DNA of 64,000 nucleotides, from assembly GCF_030758935.1 (NCBI RefSeq), contig NZ_CP132333.1:1922992-1986991 (forward strand), given 5' to 3'. The notes beneath the pieces were generated by a model, which searched no databases, had not been told where the DNA came from, and saw only the letters and a program-made list of their open reading frames with translations. This document shows positions 1 to 8,084 of the stretch, in pieces (positions within the stretch are counted from its first letter, which is position 1; each line of letters begins with the position of its first letter). A program made the translations under genes and the position numbers. Origin of the DNA: Geothrix sp. PMB-07. GTDB taxonomy: Bacteria > Acidobacteriota > Holophagae > Holophagales > Holophagaceae.

Positions 1-1422
1 GTCCGCTTCCAGGGGCGCGGTCTCGTAGACCAGCACATCCGGACGCCGGGATGCGAAGCGCTGATCCTCGGTCATGTAGCTGGGGGAAAACCCGGAGGTG
101 ATCTCCTGGGTGTGGGGCACAGGCCGGGCAGGATCGCTGATGAAAGCGTCGAAGGCTGAGGCGGCTCGAGGTCTGGCCGCAGTCAGGAGGCCCTGGGCTC
201 CGAAGTAGAAGGTGCGCGGCTTCACGGTCCGGGGTGGCCAGGTGTCGAAGGAGCGCCACTGGTTCTTCCCCGTCTCGAACATGGTGGCCTTTGGCAGAGG
301 TTGGCCCGCTTCTCCCTTCAGGTGCTGATTGAAGAATCGCAATTCCACGTCCCGTTGAAACCAGGCGGAAGTCTTCGCGCCGAATTCCAGCGGACCCAGG
401 CGGTCGCCCTCCCCGCGGGCCCAGAGGCCGTGGGACCAGGGCCCCATGACCAGGTGGCTGGCGGTGCTGGGGCTTTGCTGGGCCAGGGTTCGGGCGCAGG
501 CCAAGGCGCCGAAGAGATCCTCCGCGTCGAACCAGCCGCCCACCGTGAGCACGGCGGGCTGCACCTGCTTCAGGTGGGGCCGCAGGTCGCGGGCCTGCCA
601 GTAGGCGTCGTAGGTGTTGTGCCGAACGTATTCCTCCCAGATCGGTTCGGCGGGCTGGTTCATTTTCGGGAAGACGGCCTGAACCGATCCTGCCTCCAGG
701 AACCAGCGGTAGTCATCGGGAGGCCGTTGGGCGGGCGGTGCCACAGGTGGTGCAGTGGCTGGGGGCTGGGTGGGGGCTGCCGCTGGGCGGCTGTGGAAGA
801 ATGTGAAGAACTCCGCGTTGGCCAGCAGCTGGAAGGCGCCACGGTGGTAGCTGTCGTCGCCCTCCCAGAGGTCGATCATGGGCGCCTGGGGAGAGACGGC
901 CTTGAGGGCCGGATGCCCGCTGAGCAGGGCCTGGGCGGCATAGTGGCCGGGGTAGCTGATGCCCCATTGGCCCACACGGCCGTTGTGGTTTGGAACATTC
1001 GCCAGCAACCAGGCGATGGTGTCATAGGTGTCAGTGGCCTCGTCCGTATCGCGGGGGCCCTTGGCGGGGTTGAAGGGCCGGGTGTCCACGAACTGGCCTT
1101 CGCTGTGGGAACGACCCCGCACATCCTGATACACCACGATGTAGTCTTCCTTGGCGAAGGCGGGAGAGGGCCCCACGCCGCGCCGGTAGGCGTCGGGCCC
1201 ATAGGGGCCGGCCCCATAAGGAGTGCGGGACATCAGAATGGGATGGGGGCGGGTGGTGTCCTTGGGTTCGTAGATGGAGGTGAACAGCTTCACCCCGTCA
1301 CGCATGGGCACCATGACTTCCCGTTTCTGGTAGCGGACCTGCACTGGCTCCGGCGGTTCCGGCGCCTGGGCGCCAAGGATGAAGCAGGCCAGCGGGACCG
1401 GCAGGAACCGTTGCACGAACAT
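1..1422 (-). CDS. CocE/NonD-family alpha/beta hydrolase (X-Pro dipeptidyl-peptidase type), C-terminus cut off
   Basis: The 474 visible residues read as a CocE/NonD serine hydrolase, a family that cleaves acyl esters or N-terminal Xaa-Pro dipeptides. An N-terminal hydrophobic stretch ending GAQA looks like a signal peptide, so the enzyme is probably exported. The family motif GxSYxG is present as GISYPG with the nucleophile at Ser156, and the segment MRDGVKLFTSIY is typical of the start of the fold. The C-terminal jelly-roll domain begins near the window edge and is lost there. The start at 1422 was chosen because the signal peptide follows directly; an in-frame ATG at 1479 would add 19 residues. 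A proline/alanine-rich insert sits about 90 residues after the nucleophile. Substrate is not predictable. Confidence 0.88.
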   Translation of the reverse strand, partial: MFVQRFLPVPLACFILGAQAPEPPEPVQVRYQKREVMVPMRDGVKLFTSIYEPKDTTRPHPILMSRTPYGAGPYGPDAYRRGVGPSPAFAKEDYIVVYQDVRGRSHSEGQFVDTRPFNPAKGPRDTDEATDTYDTIAWLLANVPNHNGRVGQWGISYPGHYAAQALLSGHPALKAVSPQAPMIDLWEGDDSYHRGAFQLLANAEFFTFFHSRPAAAPTQPPATAPPVAPPAQRPPDDYRWFLEAGSVQAVFPKMNQPAEPIWEEYVRHNTYDAYWQARDLRPHLKQVQPAVLTVGGWFDAEDLFGALACARTLAQQSPSTASHLVMGPWSHGLWARGEGDRLGPLEFGAKTSAWFQRDVELRFFNQHLKGEAGQPLPKATMFETGKNQWRSFDTWPPRTVKPRTFYFGAQGLLTAARPRAASAFDAFISDPARPVPHTQEITSGFSPSYMTEDQRFASRRPDVLVYETAPLEAD

Positions 1423-1509
1423 GAACACCCCGGGAAAGGTCGATGCTCCCACAGGATTCGGATTCTTGGGAAGCGCCATGGGACAATGCCAGGGAAGGGG
1501 TTCTGCCGC

Positions 1510-2178
1510 ATGAAGTTCAAGGTCAACGAGGTGTTCCACAGCATCCAAGGGGAAGGTACGCGCATCGGCCGGCCCTGCCTCTTCATCCGACTTTCGGGCT
1601 GCCCTCTGCGCTGCGTGTACTGCGACACCGAGTACGCCTTTTATGATGGGGCGATGCGTGAGCTGGAGGATCTCCTGAGCGAGACGCGGGAGCGCCTCGG
1701 CCCTCCGCGCCGGGGGCCCAACGCACCCTTTGTCGAGTTGACGGGCGGTGAGCCCCTGGCCCATCCGATGGCGCCACAGCTGCTGCAGGCCCTTCTGGAG
1801 GAAGGCTACGAGGTGGCCCTGGAGACTGCGGGCAGCCACGATCTGGCCGTGGTGCCCAAGGCCGTGGTGAAGATCGTGGACCGCAAGACACCCGGCAGCG
1901 GAGAGGCGGAACGCTGGCTTGAAACCAACCTGGATCACATGGTGCCGGGCCAGGATGAGTTGAAGTTCGTCCTTTGCGATGAGGCGGACTACACCTGGGC
2001 CAAGGCCTGGTGTGCCGAGCGGGCCATCTGGGATCGGCTGGAGGTGCTCTTCAGCCCCGTGTGGGGAAGCCTCGATCCCGCCTGGCTGGCGGAACAGGTG
2101 GTGGCCGATGCGTTGCCTGTGCGCGTGCAGGTGCAGCTGCACAAAGTCATTTGGGGGGTGGATCGCACGGGCGTGTAG
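1510..2178 (+). CDS. queE: 7-carboxy-7-deazaguanine synthase
   Basis: QueE is a radical-SAM enzyme that converts 6-carboxytetrahydropterin to 7-carboxy-7-deazaguanine in the queuosine/preQ1 pathway. The 222-residue protein has the N-terminal signature FHSIQGEGT, the iron-sulfur motif CxxxCxxC at Cys31, Cys35 and Cys38, and the radical-SAM glycine motif ELTGGEPL. Length is normal for the family. Translation is taken from the ATG at 1510; an open frame extends about 400 codons upstream, but that part is antisense to the CocE-type hydrolase gene and has no homology-like features. The rest of the queuosine pathway (queC, queD, queF) is not in this window, so the gene stands alone. Confidence 0.93.
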   Translation: MKFKVNEVFHSIQGEGTRIGRPCLFIRLSGCPLRCVYCDTEYAFYDGAMRELEDLLSETRERLGPPRRGPNAPFVELTGGEPLAHPMAPQLLQALLEEGYEVALETAGSHDLAVVPKAVVKIVDRKTPGSGEAERWLETNLDHMVPGQDELKFVLCDEADYTWAKAWCAERAIWDRLEVLFSPVWGSLDPAWLAEQVVADALPVRVQVQLHKVIWGVDRTGV

Positions 2179-2327
2179 GCGGCCGTTACGCCCCGGTGCG
2201 CACCTTTGCACACCTCTGTTACACGGCATGGATAGCGTGTGAGTTGCCACGAATTCCCGGTGACAGCCCCCTCGCGACCATCGGACCTCGCGATGGGATT
2301 CCGCCGACTGCTCCGTGAGGCCCACCC

Positions 2328-3137
2328 ATGCCCGAGGCCAATCCCCTGATGTTCAGGTCCCTGGAGGAACCGGCGGTTCCGCCCCTGTTCGAGGGCCTGC
2401 GCTCCCGCAGCCTCCGGGATTCGGCTGCCGGGCGGTTGCTGCGAGTTCTGGCGGGCATCCTTCGGTACGACCGTCAGGGCGCCCGCTGCGAGGCCCGCCA
2501 TGGCGGGCGCATTCCGAGGGATGTGCTGCAGGGTCTGCTCACGGACTGGGCCTGGGAGGCCCAGGTCCAGCTCAACCTGGACGTCCGGCGCACAGGCGCC
2601 AGGCTGCCGCTCCAAAGCCCGGCCTTGTTCGTGGGGAACCACCTCAGCTACCTCGACATTCCGGTGCTGATGAGCCAGGTCCCCTTGGTGTTCCTGGGCA
2701 AGGAGGAGATTTCGCGGTGGCCGTTCTTCGGCGCGGCTGGCCGCCGGGCGGGCATGGTGTTTGTGCGGCGGGAGTCCGATGGCTCACGTCGGCAGGCCGT
2801 GAAGGCCATCAGTGAATGCCTGGAAACGCGGGGCATGAGCCTCGGGCTGTTTCCTTCAGGCACCACCTCGCTGGATGAAGCGCGGCCCTGGCGGGTGGGG
2901 GCTTTCCGCATCGCCAAAGAAGGCCGCTTTCCCATCCAGCCCTTCCGCTTGACCTACCAGCCGCTGCGGGAGGCTGCCTTTCTTGGGGCGGACGCGCTGC
3001 TGCCTCACCTGTACCGGCTGCTGAAGATGGGCCCTGTCCGGGCGCAGATCGAATTCGGCGAAGCGCGTTTGGTGGATGATCCCGAAGCCACCGCCCGGGA
3101 GCTTCAGGCCTGGTGCCGGGAGGGGCTGCGGCGCTGA
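2328..3137 (+). CDS. PlsC-family 1-acyl-sn-glycerol-3-phosphate acyltransferase-like protein
   Basis: This 269-residue protein belongs to the lysophospholipid acyltransferase (LPLAT/PlsC) family that transfers fatty acyl groups at the inner membrane. The catalytic HxxxxD motif is GNHLSYLD (His105, Asp110). The acceptor-phosphate motif, usually FPEGTR, is FPSGTTS at residues 175-181, so the conserved Glu is replaced by Ser. A hydrophobic flank before the HxxxxD motif would anchor it at the membrane. It is separated from queE by 149 bases and ends about 30 bases from a convergent gene. Because of the Glu substitution, the acceptor may differ from lysophosphatidate (for example an ornithine-lipid or other lyso-lipid), but this is inference. 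Confidence 0.82.
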   Translation: MPEANPLMFRSLEEPAVPPLFEGLRSRSLRDSAAGRLLRVLAGILRYDRQGARCEARHGGRIPRDVLQGLLTDWAWEAQVQLNLDVRRTGARLPLQSPALFVGNHLSYLDIPVLMSQVPLVFLGKEEISRWPFFGAAGRRAGMVFVRRESDGSRRQAVKAISECLETRGMSLGLFPSGTTSLDEARPWRVGAFRIAKEGRFPIQPFRLTYQPLREAAFLGADALLPHLYRLLKMGPVRAQIEFGEARLVDDPEATARELQAWCREGLRR

Positions 3138-3165
3138 CACCGGCTGCCCTGGGGGTGACCCAGGC

Positions 3166-4104
3166 TCAGCCGCCGAAGTGCCTCCGCACGGTGAGCACCT
3201 CGCCGTCAAAGCGGGTGTGCAGGGTGTCGCTCTGGCTGTCCCGGAAGGTCTGCACGCTGCCGTGGTGGCGGGCGCGGTCCAGGGTGGCGAGGTCGAGATC
3301 GGCCACGATGACCTGCTCCACATTGGCGGCTGCCTCGGTGGCGATGCCATCCATGGGGAAGGCCAGGTCTGCCGGCGTGAAGATGCCGCTCTGGGCGTAC
3401 TGGCTGGTGAGGTCGGTCATCAGGGGCAGGCTGCCCACCATCCCGGCTGTGACCGTGTAGATCTGGTTCTCCACGGCGCGGGCCCGGGCGCAGGTGGTGA
3501 CCCGGCAGGTGCCGCGGCGGTCGTCGGTCATGTAGGGCACCACCAGCAGCTCGACGCCATGATGGTTGCAGAGGATCTTCACCAGCTCGGGAAACTGCAC
3601 GTCATAGCAGATGGCCACGGCAAACTTGCCGAAATCCGTATCCACCACCAGCAGGTCCCGCCCAGGAGAGAACTTCCAGACGTTCCGCTCGGCCGGGGTC
3701 AGGTGGAGCTTGGCTTGGTGCACCGGCTCGGCATTCGGGAAGTAGACCGAGGCCACGTTCAGCAGGCGTTCCCCCTCGAGACGGGGCATGGTGCCACCCA
3801 CGATGATCCGCTCGTATTCCGTGGCCAGGCGCTTGAAGAGCGCGTCGAAATCATCGACATGCTCGGCCGCCAGGCGCCGCATGACCTCAGAGGGCTCGCC
3901 GCCGCCGCTGGTGGGGCCCATGAGCTGCACGCCGAGCAGTTCTGGGAAGACGATCAGGTCCGCATCGTAGTCGTCGGCCACATCCACGAAGGATTCCACG
4001 TGGGTGGCGAATTCCTCGAAGCTGGAAATGGTGCGCAGGGCGTACTGCACAGAGCAGACCCGCACTGGGCGCGACATGACGGGCTTGGGTGCCGAGAACC
4101 GCAT
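3166..4104 (-). CDS. carbon-nitrogen hydrolase (nitrilase superfamily)
   Basis: This 312-residue protein has the nitrilase-superfamily catalytic triad: Glu55 in FPELLG, Lys132 in QAKLHLTP and Cys166 in AICYDVQFPE. Members hydrolyse amides, N-carbamoyl compounds or nitriles. The start is the ATG at 4104, which overlaps the stop of the upstream GNAT gene as TGATG; a GTG one codon earlier is the alternative. The pair is therefore translationally coupled. In many bacteria a GNAT domain and a nitrilase domain of this type occur fused in a single protein; here they are two genes in the same order, which suggests one pathway. The substrate is unknown. Confidence 0.88.
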   Translation of the reverse strand: MRFSAPKPVMSRPVRVCSVQYALRTISSFEEFATHVESFVDVADDYDADLIVFPELLGVQLMGPTSGGGEPSEVMRRLAAEHVDDFDALFKRLATEYERIIVGGTMPRLEGERLLNVASVYFPNAEPVHQAKLHLTPAERNVWKFSPGRDLLVVDTDFGKFAVAICYDVQFPELVKILCNHHGVELLVVPYMTDDRRGTCRVTTCARARAVENQIYTVTAGMVGSLPLMTDLTSQYAQSGIFTPADLAFPMDGIATEAAANVEQVIVADLDLATLDRARHHGSVQTFRDSQSDTLHTRFDGEVLTVRRHFGG

Positions 4105-4766
4105 CACAGCTCCATGGAGATGAGGGCCGCGTTGTCGGCGCTTTCAGGGTCGGCGATGTAACCGGGCAGCAGGCCGCGGAGGCGGAACCCCAGGCGAAGC
4201 TGCTTCGACAAGGTGGGATCGTAGATGAGGCCGCGCTCCACCAGGGCGAGGTAGCTCTCGGGCGCGAGCAGGTCCGAGGCCAAGTGGTAGCCGGGCATGC
4301 GGGCCCCCGCCACGAAGATTCGGCAGCCCAGACTCATGGCCAGCGCGGTGCGGACGGCATAGAGGTGATGAGCCAGGCCCATGCCCTGGAATTCCGGATC
4401 GACCGCCAGATCGACGCCGTAGAAGGCATCGCCCTTCGGATCGTGGTGGGCCAGGGTTCCCCGGGCGGTGATCTCGGACCAGCGGTGGGGCCGCAGCGCG
4501 GTTTCTGACCGCACCACCATGGCGGTGGAATCGGCAATGAGCCGTCCTTGCCCATCCAGGATGGAGAGCTGACCTTCGGGAAACGTTTCGAAGTGCCGCA
4601 TGAGGGTGTCAGGGGGCCAGACGGCTTCGGGCCCGTGAGGTTCGGCGTAGACCCGCTTCATGAGTGCGATGACGCCGGGGATGTCCTCGGGCCGCCGGGG
4701 CCGGATGATCCAATCATCGGGAAAGGGGCGCAGGAGTGATGTGGCTGAGAGTGAGACCGGGGTCAT
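4104..4766 (-). CDS. GNAT-family N-acetyltransferase, partner of the nitrilase-family enzyme
   Basis: The protein is an acetyl-CoA-dependent GNAT transferase of 220 residues. The core segment GVDLAVDPEFQGMGLAHHLY contains the acetyl-CoA-binding Q/R-x-x-G-x-G/A loop (QGMGLA). The start at 4766 is decided by a strong ribosome-binding site, AAGGAGGG, seven bases upstream; longer frames starting at 4790 or 4919 are open but less well supported. Its stop codon overlaps the start of the downstream carbon-nitrogen hydrolase. In fused relatives, the GNAT part lies N-terminal to the hydrolase, matching the gene order here. Whether it acetylates a small amine or a protein is not known. Confidence 0.8.
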   Translation of the reverse strand: MTPVSLSATSLLRPFPDDWIIRPRRPEDIPGVIALMKRVYAEPHGPEAVWPPDTLMRHFETFPEGQLSILDGQGRLIADSTAMVVRSETALRPHRWSEITARGTLAHHDPKGDAFYGVDLAVDPEFQGMGLAHHLYAVRTALAMSLGCRIFVAGARMPGYHLASDLLAPESYLALVERGLIYDPTLSKQLRLGFRLRGLLPGYIADPESADNAALISMEL

Positions 4767-5003
4767 GGCCAATCCCTCCTTGGGCTTCATTCCAGCCCCT
4801 TCCTGGACCTGCCGCGTGAAAGGGGTGTGAAAGTGCTGGTCCTTGGCCGTTTCCGCGCGAAAGCGGGTGATCTTCCAGCCGGGGATCCTCGCCGTGCGGC
4901 TGGGGATGTACCTGACCACAAGGTTTTTTCCTGTGGGATGTCCGAACTTTCAGGGATCTGACTGGAGGCCGATACCAGGGTGTAGGCGTCCTGGGGGTGG
5001 ATC

Positions 5004-6623
5004 ATGCAGGTGTCATTCCTCGACCGGATATCTGTGCGTGCGAAACTCTGGCTGCTGGCGGGAAGCCTGATGGCGGCCGCGCTGGCCCTGGGTGGGGCCG
5101 GCTTCTGGGTGGCCCACCGGCTCACGGCCCAGTCCAGTGAAATGGCCGACACGCTCCTGAAGCTCAGCCAGGCGGGTGATACGGCGCGGGAAGCGCAGAA
5201 CGACTTCAAGACCCAGGTGCAGGAATGGAAGAACATCCTCATCCGCGGCCACGACCCGGAACAGATGGCGAAGTACAAGGCGGCTTTCAATGCCTCCGAG
5301 AAGGAGGTTGAAGGCGATCTGGCGAAGCTGCGGGGCCTCCTGACGGAACTGGAGATCTCCACGGTGCCCCTGGAGAAGACCCTGCAGGAGCTCCACACCC
5401 TCGGATCGAAATACCGCGAAGCCCTTGCTAACTGGAACCCCAGGGATCCTCTGGCCTATCGCACGGTGGATGGGCAACTGAAGGGCATCGACCGGCCCAT
5501 GAATGAGGCCATCAAGGCCCTGGCGGAAACAACCTTCACCGAAGCGAAGCGCATTGAGCTTCGCGAGAAGGCTGAAATGGCCGATCTGGTGCGATTCGGC
5601 ATGATCCTGAAGCTGATCATTCTGGCCATCAGCCTGATCCTGGGCATCTGGATTTCCGGCGCAGTCATGGGGCGCATCCGCAGATCGTTAAAGGAAGTGT
5701 CCGAAGGCATGGAGCGCATGGTGGCGGGCGATTTCAGGATGGGGGTCGAGGTCCACTCCGAGGACGAGTTGGGCCGCATGGCCAAGGATTTCAACGCCAT
5801 GCTCTCCCGCTTCCAGCAGTTCTTCGCGCAGCTTCGTGGGGCCAGCCTGCGCGTGGCGGAAGGCTCGACGGAATTGAGTTCCACGGCCAGCGAAGTCTCC
5901 CGCGCCACCAGTGAAATTGCCCAGTTCGCCGAGGGCCAGCGGGTGGCCTCAGAGCGCACCGCGGCAGCCATGACCGAGTTCTCCGCCTCCATCCAGCAGG
6001 TGGCCGGGAATGTCCGCAGCAGCCAGGCGGGCACCGAGACCATGGTGAAGGCCGCGCAGGAAGGAGCCCAGCAGGGCGAGGCCACGGTCATGGCCATGCA
6101 GGATATCCGCGAGGCCACCCAGGAAATGGTGAAGGCCGTGCAGGTCATCCAGGATCTGGCGCGGCAGACCAACCTGCTGGCCCTCAACGCGGCCATCGAA
6201 TCCGCCAAGGCGGGTGTGCATGGCAAAGGGTTTGCGGTGGTGGCGGAGGAGGTTCGGAAGTTGGCGGAGCGAAGCGCCGGGGCCGCCAAGCAGATCGGTG
6301 AGCTGATCCAGCGCACAGAGGATGCCATGGTGACGGGCGTGCGCACCGTGGAGGCCACGGACGCCACCATCCGCGTCATCCAGGAGAACATCAACGCCGT
6401 GGTGGTGGCTGCCCGTGAGATTGGGGCAGCCACGGAGGAGCAGGGCCGCACTTCCGAGGAAGTGGCGCGCCAGGTGGAGGAATCCGCCCAGTCCACGGAG
6501 CGCAGCGCGGCCGCCTCCACGGAACTGGCCCACACCGTGGAAGAGGTGAACCGCACGGCGGACCACCTGTCACGGATCGCCGAGGATCTGTCGGCCTCGC
6601 TGGCCCAGTTCAGAACGAACTGA
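5004..6623 (+). CDS. methyl-accepting chemotaxis protein
   Basis: This 539-residue transducer has the classical layout: a transmembrane segment near residues 13-35, a periplasmic four-helix type sensor of about 160 residues, a second transmembrane segment near 196-220, a HAMP domain, and a long coiled-coil signalling domain. The kinase-contact tip is canonical ([18 protein letters not shown] followed by [18 protein letters not shown]). It should report a small ligand or membrane state to a CheA-CheW complex, with the tip in the cytoplasm. It is transcribed alone, divergent from the GNAT gene; no che gene adjoins it. The 237-base upstream gap contains an inverted repeat around a T6 loop (4916-4936) of unknown meaning. 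Confidence 0.95.
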   Translation: MQVSFLDRISVRAKLWLLAGSLMAAALALGGAGFWVAHRLTAQSSEMADTLLKLSQAGDTAREAQNDFKTQVQEWKNILIRGHDPEQMAKYKAAFNASEKEVEGDLAKLRGLLTELEISTVPLEKTLQELHTLGSKYREALANWNPRDPLAYRTVDGQLKGIDRPMNEAIKALAETTFTEAKRIELREKAEMADLVRFGMILKLIILAISLILGIWISGAVMGRIRRSLKEVSEGMERMVAGDFRMGVEVHSEDELGRMAKDFNAMLSRFQQFFAQLRGASLRVAEGSTELSSTASEVSRATSEIAQFAEGQRVASERTAAAMTEFSASIQQVAGNVRSSQAGTETMVKAAQEGAQQGEATVMAMQDIREATQEMVKAVQVIQDLARQTNLLALNAAIESAKAGVHGKGFAVVAEEVRKLAERSAGAAKQIGELIQRTEDAMVTGVRTVEATDATIRVIQENINAVVVAAREIGAATEEQGRTSEEVARQVEESAQSTERSAAASTELAHTVEEVNRTADHLSRIAEDLSASLAQFRTN

Positions 6624-6711
6624 TCAAAGGGCATTAAAAGTTACCTCAAGGTCACCTTGTCGCACCCCCTGCGTTGAATGCACGGCCGATAAGAGACCTG
6701 GAGGTAGTGTC

Positions 6712-7158
6712 ATGTCTCGCCCTTTCCTTCCGTTTGATCGCCGGTTGTCAGCGCTCCTGGCTGCCACCCCCCTCTTCCTGGCGCCACAGGGCCTCCATGC
6801 CGAGGGGGTTCCTGTGCAAGATGCAGCCAAGTTCCTGCTCATCCTGGCCTCCAGCGCCGGTTCCGAGGGCCGCGTGGCCTGCAAGGAGCTGGACATGGTC
6901 ATCCAGCTGAAGAAGCAGGAGATTTCGGTGGATGCCAAAGCCCAGGTGGCCTGGTCCTTTACGCCGGAGCAGACCCGGTTCTACGCCGAGCAGGGCAAGC
7001 TGGTGGTGTGCAGCAGCCGGAAGCTGTTTCCGGAAGGCGGCATCATCGCCTTTGAGCGCATCGGAGGAAGGCTGACCATCTTCGTCCATCAGGCGAACCT
7101 GGGCCGGAGCGGAGTCAACCTTCCGGAGTCCTTCCTGAAGATGGCTGTGAAGATGTGA
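6712..7158 (+). CDS. small secreted protein resembling the YfiR/HmsC family (DUF4154)
   Basis: The 148-residue product starts with a signal peptide (basic start, hydrophobic core, cleavage after about LHA at residue 30). The rest ends in a segment, SSRKLFPEGGIIAFER then a Val/Leu-rich close with SFLKMAVKM, that resembles the C-terminus of YfiR-type periplasmic proteins, which control diguanylate cyclases in other bacteria. The similarity is recognised by pattern only, so the family call is tentative. The start is supported by GGAGG seven bases upstream. A perfect 13-base palindrome (CAAGGTCACCTTG, 6647-6659) lies between this gene and the chemoreceptor gene and could be an operator. Confidence 0.6.
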   Translation: MSRPFLPFDRRLSALLAATPLFLAPQGLHAEGVPVQDAAKFLLILASSAGSEGRVACKELDMVIQLKKQEISVDAKAQVAWSFTPEQTRFYAEQGKLVVCSSRKLFPEGGIIAFERIGGRLTIFVHQANLGRSGVNLPESFLKMAVKM

Positions 7159-7167
7159 GGCCAGGGC

Positions 7168-8052
7168 CTACTTTTGGGCCTTCCAGGCCGCCAGTTCCTT
7201 TTCCAGGTTGGCGGTGTATTCCTTGGGCGCGCCGCCGGGCCCGGAAAGATCGATGGCCTTCTGCAGGTGGGCCAGGGCCTCGGGCAGGCGCTTGGCATCC
7301 CGGAAAATGCGGGCGGCGGTTTCGTGGTTCCAGAAACTGTCACCGGCCTTGAGGCTCTTCTCGATCCAGAGGATCGCTTTTTGCGGTTCGATGCTCTGGT
7401 CCTGGCAGTACTTGGCGGCCTGGTACCAGGGCACCCAGTCCGTATCCGGTGCTTGCTTCAGCTTGTCCTCAAGGTGGGCCCAGTAGATGCCCTTGGTGTC
7501 GAAGGCCACCGGAAAACTTACGCGCAGCTTCTCCCAACCCAGCTCCACCACGGCGCTGCTGAGATCCTGGGGGATCACCCGGTAGTCCAGGTATTCGAGG
7601 AAGGGCCCGGCCTGGGGCGTGGCCTCCCAGCGCATCAGATCCTCCTCCGGCTTGTACTCGTAGGCACCCCACTGCTTGGCTTTCTTGTTGAGGATGAGGG
7701 TCCAGGTCTTTTCCTGGGGGATGACGAAGAAGCCGTAACTGCCCGCGGGCACGTCCTTCCCAGCCACCTTGGCGGCATGGCTGAAGGTGATGACCGTGGC
7801 GTTGTTGGCGCCAGCCCGCCACACCTCTTTGTAGGGCACGAGGCCGCCCCAGATGGCGCGTCCCTTCACGGCGGGCCGGGCGAAGGCGAGATCGATGCGG
7901 CTGATGCCGATCTCCTGCGAGAGCGTGGTCGCTGGACTCACGCGCAGGGGCGTGAGGCGCACGGGCGCTGGCATGGGCGTCGTCAGGGCGGCTGGCTTGT
8001 CCTGAGCCACCAGGGAGCAGGCGAGGAGGGCCGGAAGGAGCAGGTTACGCAT
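7168..8052 (-). CDS. DUF2911 family lipoprotein-like/secreted protein with TPR-like C-terminus
   Basis: The 294-residue protein has a short signal peptide and then the DUF2911 pattern: alternating beta-strand segments with VWRAGANNATVITFS, PAGSYGFFVIP and WTLILNKKAKQWG. About 90 C-terminal residues (YQAAKYCQ to LEKELAAWKAQK) form helical pairs like a tetratricopeptide repeat. The biochemical role of DUF2911 is unknown; it is common in exported proteins of Bacteroidota and Acidobacteriota. The start at 8052 has GGAG six bases upstream. It is the last gene of the minus-strand run that begins at 12687, only 32 bases after the SpecificRecomb gene. Confidence 0.82.
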   Translation of the reverse strand: MRNLLLPALLACSLVAQDKPAALTTPMPAPVRLTPLRVSPATTLSQEIGISRIDLAFARPAVKGRAIWGGLVPYKEVWRAGANNATVITFSHAAKVAGKDVPAGSYGFFVIPQEKTWTLILNKKAKQWGAYEYKPEEDLMRWEATPQAGPFLEYLDYRVIPQDLSSAVVELGWEKLRVSFPVAFDTKGIYWAHLEDKLKQAPDTDWVPWYQAAKYCQDQSIEPQKAILWIEKSLKAGDSFWNHETAARIFRDAKRLPEALAHLQKAIDLSGPGGAPKEYTANLEKELAAWKAQK

Positions 8053-8084
8053 GGGCATCTCCGGAATGGGGGGAGTCGAGGGTA

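Noticed and set aside
301-1509. Long plus-strand open frame ahead of queE
   Set aside because: It is antisense to the CocE-type hydrolase; only the part from the ATG at 1510 resembles a known protein (QueE).
4767-5003. Cyclic-di-GMP riboswitch before the first chemoreceptor
   Set aside because: No GEMM-type core sequence was found; only a T6-loop inverted repeat is present.
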